From JBKPRX01 sp046734795 (lineage in GTDB: Bacteria > Actinomycetota > Thermoleophilia > Gaiellales > Gaiellaceae): a stretch of DNA of 9,231 nucleotides. Both the position numbers and the translations under genes were made by a program. Position 1 is the stretch's first letter; the number at the start of each line of letters is the position of its first letter. Location: assembly GCA_046734795.1 (NCBI GenBank), contig JBKPRX010000121.1, positions 1 through 9,231 of the forward strand, written 5' to 3'. The notes under the pieces are model-generated. The model ran no database searches. It was not told the DNA's origin and saw only the letters and a list, made by a program, of their open reading frames with translations. Positions 6,314 to 9,231 of this stretch are shown here, one piece after another.

Positions 6314-6742
6314 ATGCTCGAGGGCGCCGAAGAGGAAATCGTCGTGGACGCCCGTCGCCACGGGATCGTTCTCGTCGGTCCGTTTCTTCGCGCTGGCCTC
6401 GCCGCGGCCCTCGGCGTGGCGGGCTTCGTCGTCGGCTGGCCGGCGACGCCGGTGGCCGTCCTGCTGCTCGGTCTTGCAGCGCTCTCGGCGACGACTGCCG
6501 TCTGGCGCTGGGATCGAACGCGCGTTGTGTTGACGACCGAGAAGCTCTTCGTCGTCTCGGGCGTCGCGCACCGCCGAGCCTCGGCCGTGCACCTCGCGCG
6601 GATCGGCACGCTCGAGCTGGAGCAGACGATGGTCGGTCGCATGCTCGGCTACGGCACTCTCGTCGCAGGTGGGCTCGAGATCGAATACGTGCCGCACGTC
6701 CGGCGCGTGGTCGGCATCGCGGCCCGGCTCGCGGGCTCTTAG
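6314..6742 (+). CDS. Bacterial PH-domain (bPH2-type) membrane protein
   Basis: A 142-residue protein. Two hydrophobic segments (about 18-40 and 45-64) form a membrane hairpin. They are followed by a pleckstrin-like domain of the bacterial bPH2 type (about 67-130): RTRVVLTTEKLFVVSG, then HLARIGTLELEQ, then GRMLGYGTLVAGG. The LGYG turn near the end of the repeat is characteristic. Such proteins are widespread in actinobacteria and membrane-anchored, with no assigned biochemical role; the domain probably mediates protein or lipid contacts at the membrane. I chose ATG 6314 because of the GAAGAGGG upstream and because homology-like sequence begins at LEGAEEEIVVDARRHG; the in-frame ATG at 6272 would add 14 residues and overlap the AI-2E start. 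The gene ends 42 bp before uvrA, and that gap holds uvrA's own promoter. Confidence 0.85.
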   Translation: MLEGAEEEIVVDARRHGIVLVGPFLRAGLAAALGVAGFVVGWPATPVAVLLLGLAALSATTAVWRWDRTRVVLTTEKLFVVSGVAHRRASAVHLARIGTLELEQTMVGRMLGYGTLVAGGLEIEYVPHVRRVVGIAARLAGS

Positions 6743-6751
6743 ACCCCTACA

Positions 6752-6765
6752 CGAACGTACGTTCC
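6752..6765. promoter_or_regulatory. LexA (SOS) box upstream of uvrA
   Basis: CGAACGTACGTTCC matches every position of the Gram-positive LexA consensus CGAACRNRYGTTYC; its core GAACGTACGTTC is a perfect 12-bp palindrome. It lies 19 bp before the uvrA ATG and 5 bp upstream of the -10 hexamer, so bound LexA would cover the -35/-10 spacer and block RNA polymerase. This predicts damage-inducible uvrA. Confidence 0.85.
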
Positions 6766-6770
6766 GGCGG

Positions 6771-6776
6771 TACAAT
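6771..6776 (+). promoter_or_regulatory. -10 hexamer of the uvrA promoter
   Basis: TACAAT differs from the consensus TATAAT at one position. It ends 8 nt before the uvrA ATG at 6785, placing the expected transcription start within a base or two of the ATG. There is no Shine-Dalgarno sequence between them, so the mRNA is probably leaderless. The -35 position (around 6748-6753) has no good match to TTGACA and partly overlaps the LexA box. Confidence 0.65.
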
Positions 6777-6784
6777 GGCCGCGC

Positions 6785-9231
<2,447 letters not shown>

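Overview
This window is GC-rich and densely coding, with almost no intergenic space. It looks like a chromosomal housekeeping segment from a high-GC actinobacterium. I would guess the class Thermoleophilia (Gaiellales or Solirubrobacterales), because of the strong G/C third-position bias, a LexA box of the Gram-positive CGAAC-N4-GTTC type, several starts that look leaderless, and a WD40 protein tail typical of actinobacterial STAND/WD40 proteins. The phylum is a fair inference; the class is a guess.

Layout from left to right. (1) The 3' part of a WD40-repeat protein gene (+). (2) A DUF1360 membrane-associated protein gene (-), ending 3 bp from the WD40 stop. (3) uvrB (+), divergent from the DUF1360 gene with only 17 bp between the start codons. 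(4) Two tandem genes for small GlsB/YeaQ/YmgE-type membrane proteins (+); the first begins on the base after the uvrB stop. (5) A calcineurin-like metallophosphoesterase gene (-). (6) A 79-aa single-span membrane protein gene (+), divergent from it. (7) An AI-2E family transporter gene (-). (8) A bacterial PH-domain membrane protein gene (+). (9) uvrA (+), cut by the right edge of the window after 815 codons.

The functional core is nucleotide excision repair: UvrA finds helix distortions and loads UvrB. The two genes are split by about 3.4 kb of small envelope and signalling genes on alternating strands. uvrA has a perfect Gram-positive-type SOS (LexA) box directly in front of a good -10 hexamer, so it should be DNA-damage inducible; no such box is visible before uvrB. 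Starts of uvrA, uvrB and the 79-aa gene each lie 6-8 nt after a -10-like hexamer and lack a Shine-Dalgarno sequence, which fits leaderless mRNAs.

The arrangement is extremely compact. Two convergent pairs share their stop codons in a 4-bp overlap (CTAG and TTAG), one pair of divergent genes has candidate ATG codons overlapping in CATG, and one divergent pair appears to share a symmetrical -10 element. No gap exceeds 60 bp, so there is no unexplained non-coding stretch. I found no tRNA, rRNA, CRISPR array, insertion sequence or prophage gene, and no convincing new multi-gene system. The best leads are the regulatory details and the uvrB-linked tandem membrane proteins.
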